NCBI GenBank assembly: GCA_900757385.1
Contig: CAAENO010000111.1
Span: 1 to 12,036, forward strand
Direction: 5' to 3'
Length of the DNA: 12,036 bases
From: an uncultured Collinsella sp.
GTDB taxonomy: Bacteria; Actinomycetota; Coriobacteriia; Coriobacteriales; Coriobacteriaceae
Shown here: piece after piece, positions 5,707-12,036 of the stretch
Layout: every line of letters starts with the position of its first letter
Position numbering within the stretch: position 1 is the stretch's first letter
Translations under genes and position numbers: made by a program
The notes under the pieces: generated by a model
Told to the model about the DNA's origin: nothing
The model's input: only the letters and a program-made list of their open reading frames with translations
Database searches by the model: none

Positions 5707-7518
5707 CTAGCACGCCCCTTCGTTGGGCATCGACCAGGCGTGATGGTCGGTATGCAGCAGCTCCTCGGCCAGCGGCGAGAGCGGCGCGCCCAAAAACTCG
5801 CTGTAGCACGCCTGGACATCGGGATTCTCGTGTGAGAAGCGAATGTCCGCCTTCGCATCCAGGCCCCACAGCACCTGGCCGCGCTCGGCCGCCAGCTCGC
5901 AGCCGTCGTGGATGGGCTGACCGCCGCCACCGACGCAGCCGCCCGGGCATGCCATGACCTCAACGAAGTCATAGCTCACGCGACTGTCGCGAATCGCGTC
6001 GAGCAGGCGGGCGGCGTTGCCCAGCCCGTGCGCCACGGCGACGCGCACCTTAGTGCCATCGATATCGGCGACGGCTTCCTTCCAGCCGTCGAGTCCGCGC
6101 ACGTCGGTAAAGAAATCGGCATCGGGGTTCTTGCCCGTCACCAGGTAATATGCCGAGCGCACGGCGGCCTCCATCACGCCGCCCGTGGCACCAAAGATCA
6201 CGCCCGCGCCCGTGCCAAAGCCCAGCGGCGTATCGAGCGGCTCCTCGGTAAGCGTGTCGACGCTCACGTGGCTCGCGCGAATCATGCGCACCATCTCGCG
6301 CACCGTCAGCGCAACGTCAACGTCGGGCGTACCGTCCTCGCCCACCATGCTCGGCAGCGCGCACTCGGCCTTCTTGGCCGTACACGGCATCACGGACACC
6401 ACGAACAGGCGCTCGGGCTCCACGCCCAGCACCTTGGCGTAGTAGGTCTTGGCGATGGCGCCGAACATCTGCTGCGGCGACTTGGACGTGGACAGGCTGT
6501 CGACAAACTCCGGATAGCGCGCCTTCACAAAGCGTACCCAGCCCGGGCAGCAGCTCGTGAACATGGGCCAGCCGCGGCTGTCGCCCTCGCCCTTGGCGAC
6601 CTTGCCCAGGCGCTCGAGCAGCTCGGAGCCCTCCTCCATAATGGTGAGGTCGGCCGAGAAATCGGTGTCGAACACGTATTCAAAGCCCACGCGGCGCAGC
6701 GCGCAAGCCAGGCGCTCGACGGTAGCCTCCTCGCGCGGAATGCCGAGCTCCTCGCCCCAAGCGGTGCGCACGGCTGGCGCGATCTGCACCAGCACGATCT
6801 TGTCGGGATCGGCGAGAGCGTCGAACACGGCCTCGGTGTCGTCACGCTCGCGCAGCGCGCCCGTCGGGCAATGCGTGATGCACTGACCGCACGCGACGCA
6901 ATCGGTCTTGCCGATCGGCGCACGCCCGCGGGTGCCCACGGCGGTATGCGTGGCGCGGTTGGTCAGGTCCCAAATCCCTAAGCCCTGCACGCTCTCGCAC
7001 ACCTTGATGCAGCGCATGCATTTGATGCACTTGTCGTTATCGCGGATGATGGGAAAATCGAAGTCCCAGCCCTCGCGCGCCAAGTGCTTTTGATACGGCA
7101 GGTAGAAAATGCCCAGGTCGTTGGCGATGGTCTGTAGGTTGCAGTTACCGCTGCGCACGCAGCTCGCGCACTGCGCATCGTGCTGCGACAGCAGCAGCTG
7201 CACGTTGGTGCGACGAGCCTCGCGAGCCTTGGGGCTGTTGGTGTGGACCACCATGCCGTCGAGCACGTAGTTGTTGCAGGCGGCAACCAGCTGGTCGCAG
7301 CCCTCGACCTCGACCACGCACACGCGGCAACCGCCGATCTCGTTTAGATCGCGCAGGTAGCACAGGGTGGGAATCTGGATGCCGACGGACTTGGCCGCAT
7401 CCAGGATCGTGGTGTGCTCGGGCACCACGACTTCGCAGTTATCGATAATGAGCTTGACCATATTGTGCGCTCCGTTCTCGGTGTTGTCGCTGACGGTGGT
7501 TTTGTTGGGCTCTACCAT
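5707..7518 (-). CDS. hydA: [FeFe]-hydrogenase, M3 (CpI-like) architecture
   Basis: Catalyses reversible reduction of protons to H2, probably in the cytoplasm. Domains in the 603-residue form: plant-type [2Fe-2S] ferredoxin (Cys53, 64, 67, 81); HxxxCxxCxxxxxC cluster (His113, Cys117, 120, 126); two [4Fe-4S] clusters (Cys164, 167, 170, 174 and 207, 210, 213, 217); then the H-cluster domain with L1 TSCCPGW (321-327), L2 MPCTAKKAE (377-385) and L3 EVMACPGGCVGGGGQP (520-535). All four H-cluster ligands are present, as is the proton-relay Cys323. A C-terminal small-subunit-like segment ends near LLHTDHH. Length and domain order match Clostridium CpI (574 residues). There is no NuoE-like or extra C-terminal cluster domain as in bifurcating HydA. 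I chose ATG 7518 for its GGGAGG site and the 7-nt overlap with the gene before it; ATG 7461 (MVKLIIDN), with GGAG upstream, is a serious alternative and would remove 19 residues. The maturases HydE, HydF and HydG are not in the window. Confidence 0.96.
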   Translation of the reverse strand: MVEPNKTTVSDNTENGAHNMVKLIIDNCEVVVPEHTTILDAAKSVGIQIPTLCYLRDLNEIGGCRVCVVEVEGCDQLVAACNNYVLDGMVVHTNSPKAREARRTNVQLLLSQHDAQCASCVRSGNCNLQTIANDLGIFYLPYQKHLAREGWDFDFPIIRDNDKCIKCMRCIKVCESVQGLGIWDLTNRATHTAVGTRGRAPIGKTDCVACGQCITHCPTGALRERDDTEAVFDALADPDKIVLVQIAPAVRTAWGEELGIPREEATVERLACALRRVGFEYVFDTDFSADLTIMEEGSELLERLGKVAKGEGDSRGWPMFTSCCPGWVRFVKARYPEFVDSLSTSKSPQQMFGAIAKTYYAKVLGVEPERLFVVSVMPCTAKKAECALPSMVGEDGTPDVDVALTVREMVRMIRASHVSVDTLTEEPLDTPLGFGTGAGVIFGATGGVMEAAVRSAYYLVTGKNPDADFFTDVRGLDGWKEAVADIDGTKVRVAVAHGLGNAARLLDAIRDSRVSYDFVEVMACPGGCVGGGGQPIHDGCELAAERGQVLWGLDAKADIRFSHENPDVQACYSEFLGAPLSPLAEELLHTDHHAWSMPNEGAC

Positions 7519-9344
7519 TCCAGGTTCCTCCCTCCGCGGAACGCACCAAAGCCAAAGTGATCGCAACGCAGGCAGCGGCTCGCCTCCTGGCGTGCCTCCT
7601 GCTCGGTGAAACCCTGCTCAACCAGATTCCAATCGTGAATGCGCTCGCCGGCCTCGCGCTCGCCCAGCTCGCAGCGGCCGCACTCATGCTTGCCCTTAAA
7701 CTGAACGGTCGGCAGCTCGACCTCGAGCTTGATCTTGTGGTCGAAGCCCAGGTGGTGGTCGATGTTTGCCGAAGCCACGCGGCCGGCATTGATAGCGCGG
7801 ATGACGGTGGCGGGGCCGGTCTGGCAGTCGCCGCCGCTAAAGAGGCCATCGAAGTTGGGCACAGCGCCGTCCGAATCGGTGACGATGCAGCCCCACTTGC
7901 AGGCAATGCCCATCTCCTCAAACGGCTTGGAATCGATGTCCTGGCCGATGGCGACAAACACGCGCTCGCAGGGGATGACGCGCTCGGGCGTGGCGGCGGC
8001 ACGCGGAGCCGGACGACCGCGGCGGGGCTCACCGATAATCTGCGGCTGCACGCGCAGGCCGCTCACGCGACCGTCCTCGCCCGTCTCGATAGCGAGCGGG
8101 GCCGTGAGCTCCAGTACCTCGCAGCCCTCGGCCTGGGCGCCGGCGATCTCGGCGTCCTGTGCCGTCATGTCGCAGATACGACGGCGGTAGACGATGCTCA
8201 CCTTTTCGGCACCGCAGCGCACGGCAGAGCGTGCCACGTCCATGGCCACGTTGCCGCCGCCGATGACGCACACGCGCTGGCCGCTCAGGTCGGGCAGTTC
8301 GTCATCGCCGATGGCGCGCAGCATCTTGACGGCCGACTCCACGCCGAGCGCCTCTTCGCCCGGAAGGCCAAGCTTCTTATCGCTGTGGGCGCCAATAGCC
8401 AGGTAGACGGCATCGAACTCGTCGCGCAGGCGGGCAAGTTCCTCGCCGTTGACGGAGTGGTCGAGTTCCACGTCGATGCCGGCGCTCAAGATCCAGTCGA
8501 TCTCGGCCTGCAGGCGCTCGCGCGGCAGACGGTAGCTGGGAATGCCGTAGCGCAGCATGCCGCCCAGGTGGTGGCGCTGCTCAAAGATGGTCACCTTATG
8601 GCCCATCACGGCCAGGTAGTAGGCACAGGAAAGGCCGGCCGGGCCGCCGCCGATCACGGCGACGCGCTTGCCGGTGTTATCCACTACATGGGGTTTGTGG
8701 TCGTTGAGGTCGCTGTGCTCAACGGCAAAACGCTTGAGGGCGAGGATGTTCATGGGATCGTCGACCATGCCGCGACGGCAGTGCATCTCGCAGGGATGCT
8801 CGCACACCAGGCCGCAAACGAGCGGCAGCGGGTTGTTCTTGCGGATAACCTTGACGGCGTCGGCATAGCGGCCGGCCTCGACGAGCGAAATGTAACCGGG
8901 AATGTCGACGTGCGCCGGGCAGCCCGAGACGCACGGGACGCGGGCCTCGCGGTCAAAGCCACAGGAGTGCTCGCGGATGTGGTGCTCAAAGTCGTCGCGA
9001 AAGCCGCGAATGGCGGTAAGCGCCATGGCGCCGGCCTCGTAGCCGATGGCGCAGTCGCTCGAAAGGTAGATGGTGCGGGCGGTGCGCTCAATCAAGTTGA
9101 GCGTGGACTCGTCGGCGCGGCCCTCGAGCACATCGGCGAGCAAATCGCTCAGCGCACTCAGGCCCACGCGGCAGGGCGTGCACTTACCACAGCTCTGGGT
9201 GGAGCACAGGTTGACGAGCGCTGCCGTAAACTCAACGGGACACGGGGCGAGCGAGCTCACCGCCAGGCGACGTCCGAGCGCATCGTGTAGGTCGTCCATG
9301 ACGGCCTGAGCGTGGCTGCGTTCCATTACATGCAGTCGTGCCAT
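7512..9344 (-). CDS. NuoF-type Fe-S domain fused to a GltD-like FAD/NAD(P) oxidoreductase, hydrogenase partner
   Basis: A 610-residue electron-transfer protein. Residues about 35-120 match the C-terminal [4Fe-4S] domain of NuoF/HydB (CGKCTPC at 52-58, Cys98 in SDCAIG), but the FMN/NADH-binding part of NuoF is absent. Residues about 130-200 are the Fer4_20 domain of GltD and dihydropyrimidine dehydrogenase, with Cys138, 142, 177, 181, 185 and 189. An FAD site (VIGGGPAGLSCAYYL, from 230) and an NAD(P) site (VIGGGNVAMDVAR, from 360) follow, then GLFSGGDCQTGPATV (500-514), typical of the GltD family. Near the end, Cys555, 558, 591 and 594 form two CxxC pairs that could bind a further cluster. Its likely role is moving electrons between NAD(P)H and the hydrogenase encoded next, as proposed for GltD-linked group A2 hydrogenases; this is inferred from context. 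I chose ATG 9344 because AGGGG lies 5 nt upstream; ATG 9359 has no ribosome site. It is the first gene of the operon. Confidence 0.92.
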   Translation of the reverse strand: MARLHVMERSHAQAVMDDLHDALGRRLAVSSLAPCPVEFTAALVNLCSTQSCGKCTPCRVGLSALSDLLADVLEGRADESTLNLIERTARTIYLSSDCAIGYEAGAMALTAIRGFRDDFEHHIREHSCGFDREARVPCVSGCPAHVDIPGYISLVEAGRYADAVKVIRKNNPLPLVCGLVCEHPCEMHCRRGMVDDPMNILALKRFAVEHSDLNDHKPHVVDNTGKRVAVIGGGPAGLSCAYYLAVMGHKVTIFEQRHHLGGMLRYGIPSYRLPRERLQAEIDWILSAGIDVELDHSVNGEELARLRDEFDAVYLAIGAHSDKKLGLPGEEALGVESAVKMLRAIGDDELPDLSGQRVCVIGGGNVAMDVARSAVRCGAEKVSIVYRRRICDMTAQDAEIAGAQAEGCEVLELTAPLAIETGEDGRVSGLRVQPQIIGEPRRGRPAPRAAATPERVIPCERVFVAIGQDIDSKPFEEMGIACKWGCIVTDSDGAVPNFDGLFSGGDCQTGPATVIRAINAGRVASANIDHHLGFDHKIKLEVELPTVQFKGKHECGRCELGEREAGERIHDWNLVEQGFTEQEARQEASRCLRCDHFGFGAFRGGRNLEW

Positions 9345-9365
9345 AAGATCCCCTCTCATGCGGCA

Positions 9366-9385
9366 GCCCGGAGGCGAGGCCGGGC
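9366..9385. repeat. GC-rich hairpin in the leader of the hydrogenase operon
   Basis: GCCCGG (9366-9371) pairs with CCGGGC (9380-9385) across an 8-nt loop. It ends 22 nt before the start codon of the operon's first gene, close to the ribosome site, so it could affect translation. It is short and could be chance in GC-rich DNA. Confidence 0.35.
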
Positions 9386-9408
9386 GAAGTTGCTACACGC
9401 ACAACACT

Positions 9409-9429
9409 GACCTAAAAAGTTGTTAGGTC
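9409..9429. promoter_or_regulatory. 21-bp palindrome upstream of the hydrogenase operon, candidate operator
   Basis: GACCTAA (9409-9415) and TTAGGTC (9423-9429) are perfect inverted arms around 7 nt. The site is 65 bp upstream of the first start codon and just downstream of the weak promoter candidate, where a bound repressor would block transcription. The regulator is unknown; the arms do not match the Rex consensus. Confidence 0.45.
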
Positions 9430-9450
9430 TCCACGCGGTTCGGCAGGCGG

Positions 9451-9479
9451 TATAAAACGCGGCCCTCAGCGGTGCTAAA
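9451..9479 (-). promoter_or_regulatory. Weak promoter candidate for the hydrogenase operon
   Basis: On the minus strand TTTAGC (9479-9474) and TTTATA (9456-9451) are spaced by 17 bp, a poor but possible -35/-10 pair. It is placed correctly between the terminator-like hairpin and the first gene. An AT-rich patch at about 9490-9525 offers alternatives. Confidence 0.28.
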
Positions 9480-9530
9480 CACCTTTACCGCAGATAAATG
9501 CCATATTTGATAAAACGCGTTACCAAATGA

Positions 9531-9568
9531 CAATGCCCCGCCCACGCAATCACGTGGACGGGGCATTG
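9531..9568 (-). terminator. Terminator-like hairpin after the GH4 gene
   Basis: CAATGCCCCG (9531-9540) and CCACG (9542-9546) pair with CGTGG (9553-9557) and CGGGGCATTG (9559-9568). This gives a 15-bp stem with one mismatch and a 6-nt loop. It begins 48 nt past the GH4 stop codon. The T-rich stretch that follows on the minus strand is short (TCATTT), so it is a strong hairpin with a weak tail. It would separate the sugar operon from the hydrogenase operon downstream. Confidence 0.7.
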
Positions 9569-9615
9569 CTCAAGTTATATAGTCAGCGGCTTTTTGCGCC
9601 GGCGACCTTCTGTCA

Positions 9616-10998
9616 TTACTTAAGCTCGGGCCAGAAGTCCTTGTTGGCCTCGATCATGTCGTCGAGAACCTCCTTGGCGACCTTCATCGAAGGCACGGTC
9701 TTGTTGAGCGTAAAGGCCTTGAGCGCCTTCTCGTACGAACCCTCGATCGTAGCCTCGACCACGAGCTTCTCGGAGTTCAGCTGCTGCATCATGAGGCCCT
9801 GCTGGAACAGCGGAATGTTGTCGCGGCTGATGACCTCGGGGCCGTTCTTGCCAATGTAGGCAGGCAGCTCGACCATGGCGTCGTAGGGCATGTTGGGGAT
9901 AGCGCCCTTGTTCTCGCAAATGACCAGGAAGCGCTGCTTGGTGTCGTTCTTCAGAGCGATGGCCAGGTCGGCAATCCAGTCGCCGTGGCTGCCCGCATAG
10001 AACGTGCTCTCGTCGATCTCGCCCGTCTTCTCGTAGTGATCGATACCATCAAAGAGGTTCTTCTCGCGCGTCTCCTCAACCTCGTTAGCACGGGTGCGCT
10101 CGGGGTTGGAATGCTCGACGAACTCCTTCTGCTGCAGGTAGTAGTTCAGGTACGTGTTGGGCAGGTACTCCGGGAAGCACTCCATGATCTCGTACTCGCC
10201 CTTCCAGACGTAGTACCAGCTGCCCTTGGTGTGGCGGTTCTGCTCGGGGTGCTCGTCGGTGGCCTCCTCGGGCTTCTTGGACATCAGCGAGCTCATGCCC
10301 TTGAGGTACGAATCGGGCAGCAGGATCTCATGCTCCTTGATGTACTCGCGCAGCTGCGGGAGTACCTCCTCGCCCTTGTGGCGGATCGAGGTGAACCAAC
10401 CAAAGTGGTTGAGGCCAAAGTAATCGTACTCAACATCCTTCTTGTCGATGTCGAGCGCAGCGCAAACCACGTCGATAATCGCGATCGGCATGTCGCAGAT
10501 GTTGATGATACGAGCGTTGGGACGCAGCACGCGGCAGCCCTCGGAGACGATGGCGGCAGGGTTGGAGTAGTTGAGGATCCAGTAATCCTTCTTGGCGTAC
10601 TTCTCAACGTCATCGATCAGCTCGACCATGGGGAAGATGGTGCGCATGCCGTAGGCAAGGCCGCCGCAACCGCAGGTCTCCTGACCCACGCAGCCGTGAC
10701 GCAGCGGAATCTTCTCGTCCTGCTCGCGCATGGCGTAGCCGCCCACGCGCATCTGGGCAAACACGAAGCTCGCGTCGGTAAAAGCCGTCTTCTTGTCGGT
10801 GGTCACCGTGAGCTTGATGTCCAGGCCGAGGTCCTCGTGCAGAATCCAGTCCACGAGCACGCCGATCTTGCGCTGGCGCTCCTCGTTGATGTCGTACAGG
10901 CGAATCTCGTCAACGTCGAGCTCGTCCTTGCGCAGAGCGATGGACTTGACGATGCCGGGGGTAAAGGTGGATCCGCCACCACACAGAGTAATGATCAT
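9616..10998 (-). CDS. GH4 6-phospho-alpha-glucosidase (maltose-6'-phosphate glucosidase type)
   Basis: A 460-residue cytoplasmic enzyme that hydrolyses phosphorylated alpha-glucosides such as maltose 6'-phosphate, by the NAD+- and Mn2+-dependent redox/elimination mechanism of glycoside hydrolase family 4. The N-terminus has the NAD-binding loop CGGGSTFTPGIV (residues 6-17). NYSNPAAI (143-150) is the usual substrate/NAD segment. CDMP (168-171) contains the metal-binding Cys168; this tetrapeptide marks the alpha-phosphoglucosidase branch (GlvA, MalH, AglB), whereas beta enzymes have CN(V/I)P. GLNHFGW (195-201) gives the second metal ligand, His198. The length agrees with GlvA and MalH (about 440 residues). 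ATG 10998 lies 3 nt after the PTS stop, with AAGGAG upstream, so it is co-translated with the transporter that delivers its substrate. Confidence 0.95.
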   Translation of the reverse strand: MIITLCGGGSTFTPGIVKSIALRKDELDVDEIRLYDINEERQRKIGVLVDWILHEDLGLDIKLTVTTDKKTAFTDASFVFAQMRVGGYAMREQDEKIPLRHGCVGQETCGCGGLAYGMRTIFPMVELIDDVEKYAKKDYWILNYSNPAAIVSEGCRVLRPNARIINICDMPIAIIDVVCAALDIDKKDVEYDYFGLNHFGWFTSIRHKGEEVLPQLREYIKEHEILLPDSYLKGMSSLMSKKPEEATDEHPEQNRHTKGSWYYVWKGEYEIMECFPEYLPNTYLNYYLQQKEFVEHSNPERTRANEVEETREKNLFDGIDHYEKTGEIDESTFYAGSHGDWIADLAIALKNDTKQRFLVICENKGAIPNMPYDAMVELPAYIGKNGPEVISRDNIPLFQQGLMMQQLNSEKLVVEATIEGSYEKALKAFTLNKTVPSMKVAKEVLDDMIEANKDFWPELK

Positions 10999-11001
10999 TG
11001 T

Positions 11002-12036
11002 TTACTGCTCCTTCTCAATTGCGTTCTCGACTTTGTCGCGCATCTCGGCGACCTTCATGCCAAAGATGATCTGGATATTGTTGCCGTTGCGGTTAATGCC
11101 GCTGTTGGGCACGTGGTTGATGAGGTTCTCATCGATGAGGTCCGGGTTCTTAACGTTCACGCGGAGACGCGTAAAGCAGTTCTCGAGCTCCTCGATGTTG
11201 TCCTTGCCACCAAGACCTGCGACCAGGTCGGCAATGCCCGCATCGACGCCCTCTGCAGGAGCTGCGGCAACAGCGCCCTGCTTCACCGCGACAGACGCGG
11301 CGGCCTCGCCCTCGGCAACGGACTCAGCAAGCTCGGACTCTTCCTCGCGACCAGGCGTGTGGAGGTTGAGCTTCTTAATAAGGAAGGTGAAGAGGAAGAA
11401 GTACAGAGCGGCGTTGACGACTCCGAGCACAAGCATAACCGGCCAGTTGGTCTTGTCGACACCGAGGACCAGGTTGGAAACCACGATGTTGATGATGCCG
11501 CCTGCAGTCGAAGCGGGCACGGAGAGAACCTTGAGCAGGACCAGGAAGATGCCGGAAAGAACCGAGTGAACGACAAAGAGCACGGGAGCGGCAAAGACAA
11601 AGAGGAAGTCCATGGGCTCGGTGACACAGGAGAGCACGGCGGTGATGATCAGCGGGATGATAACGGCCTTGGTCTTATCCTTGTTCCCCTTGTAAGCGGT
11701 GAAGATAAAGGCGAGACCGATACCGATGTAGGGCCACAGGTTGTTGAAGGTGTAGCTGTTGAAGTAGGTGCTATCGGAGAAGGGTTGGCCCGTCATTGCC
11801 ATCTCGGCGACACGGATGGGATAGGCGCCGGCGATAACCTGATCACCCAGCGTAAGGGTGCCGCCCACATCGGAGAACTGGAACGGGGTGTAGATGAGGT
11901 GGTGCAGACCGGTGGGAACGAGCAGCTTGTTGAGCATGCCGTAGATAAACAGACCGATGTTGCCCGACTCCTTAATGATGCCGGCAACGGAGGAGATGGC
12001 ACCCTGAACCGGAGGCCAAACGATGCAGAAGCCAGC
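11002..12036 (-). CDS. PTS alpha-glucoside EIICB component (5' end outside window)
   Basis: The 344 visible residues are the C-terminal part of a glucose/maltose-class PTS permease (MalX, GlvC, AglA type), which imports and phosphorylates an alpha-glucoside. The frame stays open to the window edge, starting AGFCIVWPPVQGAISSVAG, so the ATG at 11937 is internal. The EIIC domain shows LLVPTGLHHLIYTPFQF and the conserved VTEPMDF motif, whose Glu (visible residue 140) belongs to the sugar site, then membrane segments up to FTFLIKKLNL. An Ala/Glu-rich linker leads to the EIIB domain, where Cys287 in NCFTRLRVN is the phosphorylated residue. No EIIA domain follows, so that function must come from another gene. 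About 190 N-terminal residues should lie beyond the window. The GH4 gene 3 nt downstream fits an alpha-glucoside substrate. Confidence 0.93.
   Translation of the reverse strand, partial: AGFCIVWPPVQGAISSVAGIIKESGNIGLFIYGMLNKLLVPTGLHHLIYTPFQFSDVGGTLTLGDQVIAGAYPIRVAEMAMTGQPFSDSTYFNSYTFNNLWPYIGIGLAFIFTAYKGNKDKTKAVIIPLIITAVLSCVTEPMDFLFVFAAPVLFVVHSVLSGIFLVLLKVLSVPASTAGGIINIVVSNLVLGVDKTNWPVMLVLGVVNAALYFFLFTFLIKKLNLHTPGREEESELAESVAEGEAAASVAVKQGAVAAAPAEGVDAGIADLVAGLGGKDNIEELENCFTRLRVNVKNPDLIDENLINHVPNSGINRNGNNIQIIFGMKVAEMRDKVENAIEKEQ

Noticed and set aside
3854..5710. A 618-codon open frame on the plus strand opposite the ABC transporter genes
   Set aside because: Its translation is rich in Arg, His, Gln and Ala with no known motif. 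It lies antisense to two well-supported genes and is an effect of high GC content.
5705..5950. Upstream extension of the lipoprotein frame
   Set aside because: It overlaps the conserved C-terminus of the hydrogenase, is Arg/Gly-rich, and would bury the signal peptide at an internal position.
7557..9290. A 577-codon open frame on the plus strand opposite the GltD-like gene
   Set aside because: It is a composition shadow (Ala, His, Gly, Asp) with no motif, while the minus-strand frame has full FAD, NAD(P) and Fe-S motifs.
5707..9344. Interpretation as an electron-bifurcating HydABC hydrogenase
   Set aside because: There is no NuoE-like subunit, the FMN/NADH part of HydB is missing, and the hydrogenase has the monomeric CpI-like layout.
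9409..9429. Palindrome considered as a Rex (NADH-sensing repressor) site
   Set aside because: Rex sites have TTGTGAA/TTGTTAA-type arms around about 6 nt. Only a partial TTGTTA is found here and the true arms are GACCTAA/TTAGGTC.
1..12036. tRNA, rRNA, CRISPR arrays, IS elements with transposases
   Set aside because: None seen on either strand; repeats are limited to the short elements listed.

Overview
The window is high-GC, densely coding bacterial DNA. It fits an anaerobic, fermentative, H2-evolving actinobacterium of the Coriobacteriia, with Collinsella as the best guess. This is an inference from gene content (CpI-type [FeFe]-hydrogenase with a GltD-type partner, PTS plus GH4 use of phospho-alpha-glucosides) and strong G/C third-position bias; there is no rRNA or other marker to prove it. 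Apart from the first gene, every gene lies on the minus strand.

Layout, left to right. (1) 2-1858, plus strand: a YgiQ-family radical SAM protein, cut at its 5' end, with a long basic Gly/Lys/His tail. Its stop codon interlocks with that of (2), a convergent CPBP-family intramembrane protease gene (1855-2766). (3) 2818-3242 is a small island: a solitary RelB/DinJ-type antitoxin gene with no toxin beside it, a 12-bp inverted repeat in its leader, three tandem 10-bp repeats further upstream, and two direct copies of a 24-bp element flanking the whole. (4) 3266-9344 is a tight four-gene minus-strand operon. Read in transcription order it is: a NuoF-type Fe-S domain fused to a GltD-like flavoprotein (9344-7512); an M3-type [FeFe]-hydrogenase (7518-5707); an NMT1/SsuA-like lipoprotein that binds a transport substrate (5704-4649); and one polypeptide carrying both the permease and a shortened ATPase of an ABC importer (4645-3266). 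Junctions are a 7-nt overlap, 2 nt and 3 nt. (5) 9345-9615 is intergenic, with a leader hairpin, a 21-bp palindrome, a weak promoter candidate and a strong terminator-like hairpin. (6) 9616-12036 is an alpha-glucoside operon: a PTS EIICB component (cut at its 5' end by the window) followed 3 nt later by a GH4 6-phospho-alpha-glucosidase.

How they work together. The PTS/GH4 pair imports and phosphorylates alpha-glucosides such as maltose and cleaves them to glucose 6-phosphate and sugar. Reducing equivalents from fermentation could be passed through the flavin/Fe-S partner to the hydrogenase and released as H2 (or the reverse). The transporter is locked into the same operon as the hydrogenase, but its substrate cannot be read from the sequence. 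That linkage, together with the fused and compacted ABC protein, is the most unusual feature of the window.
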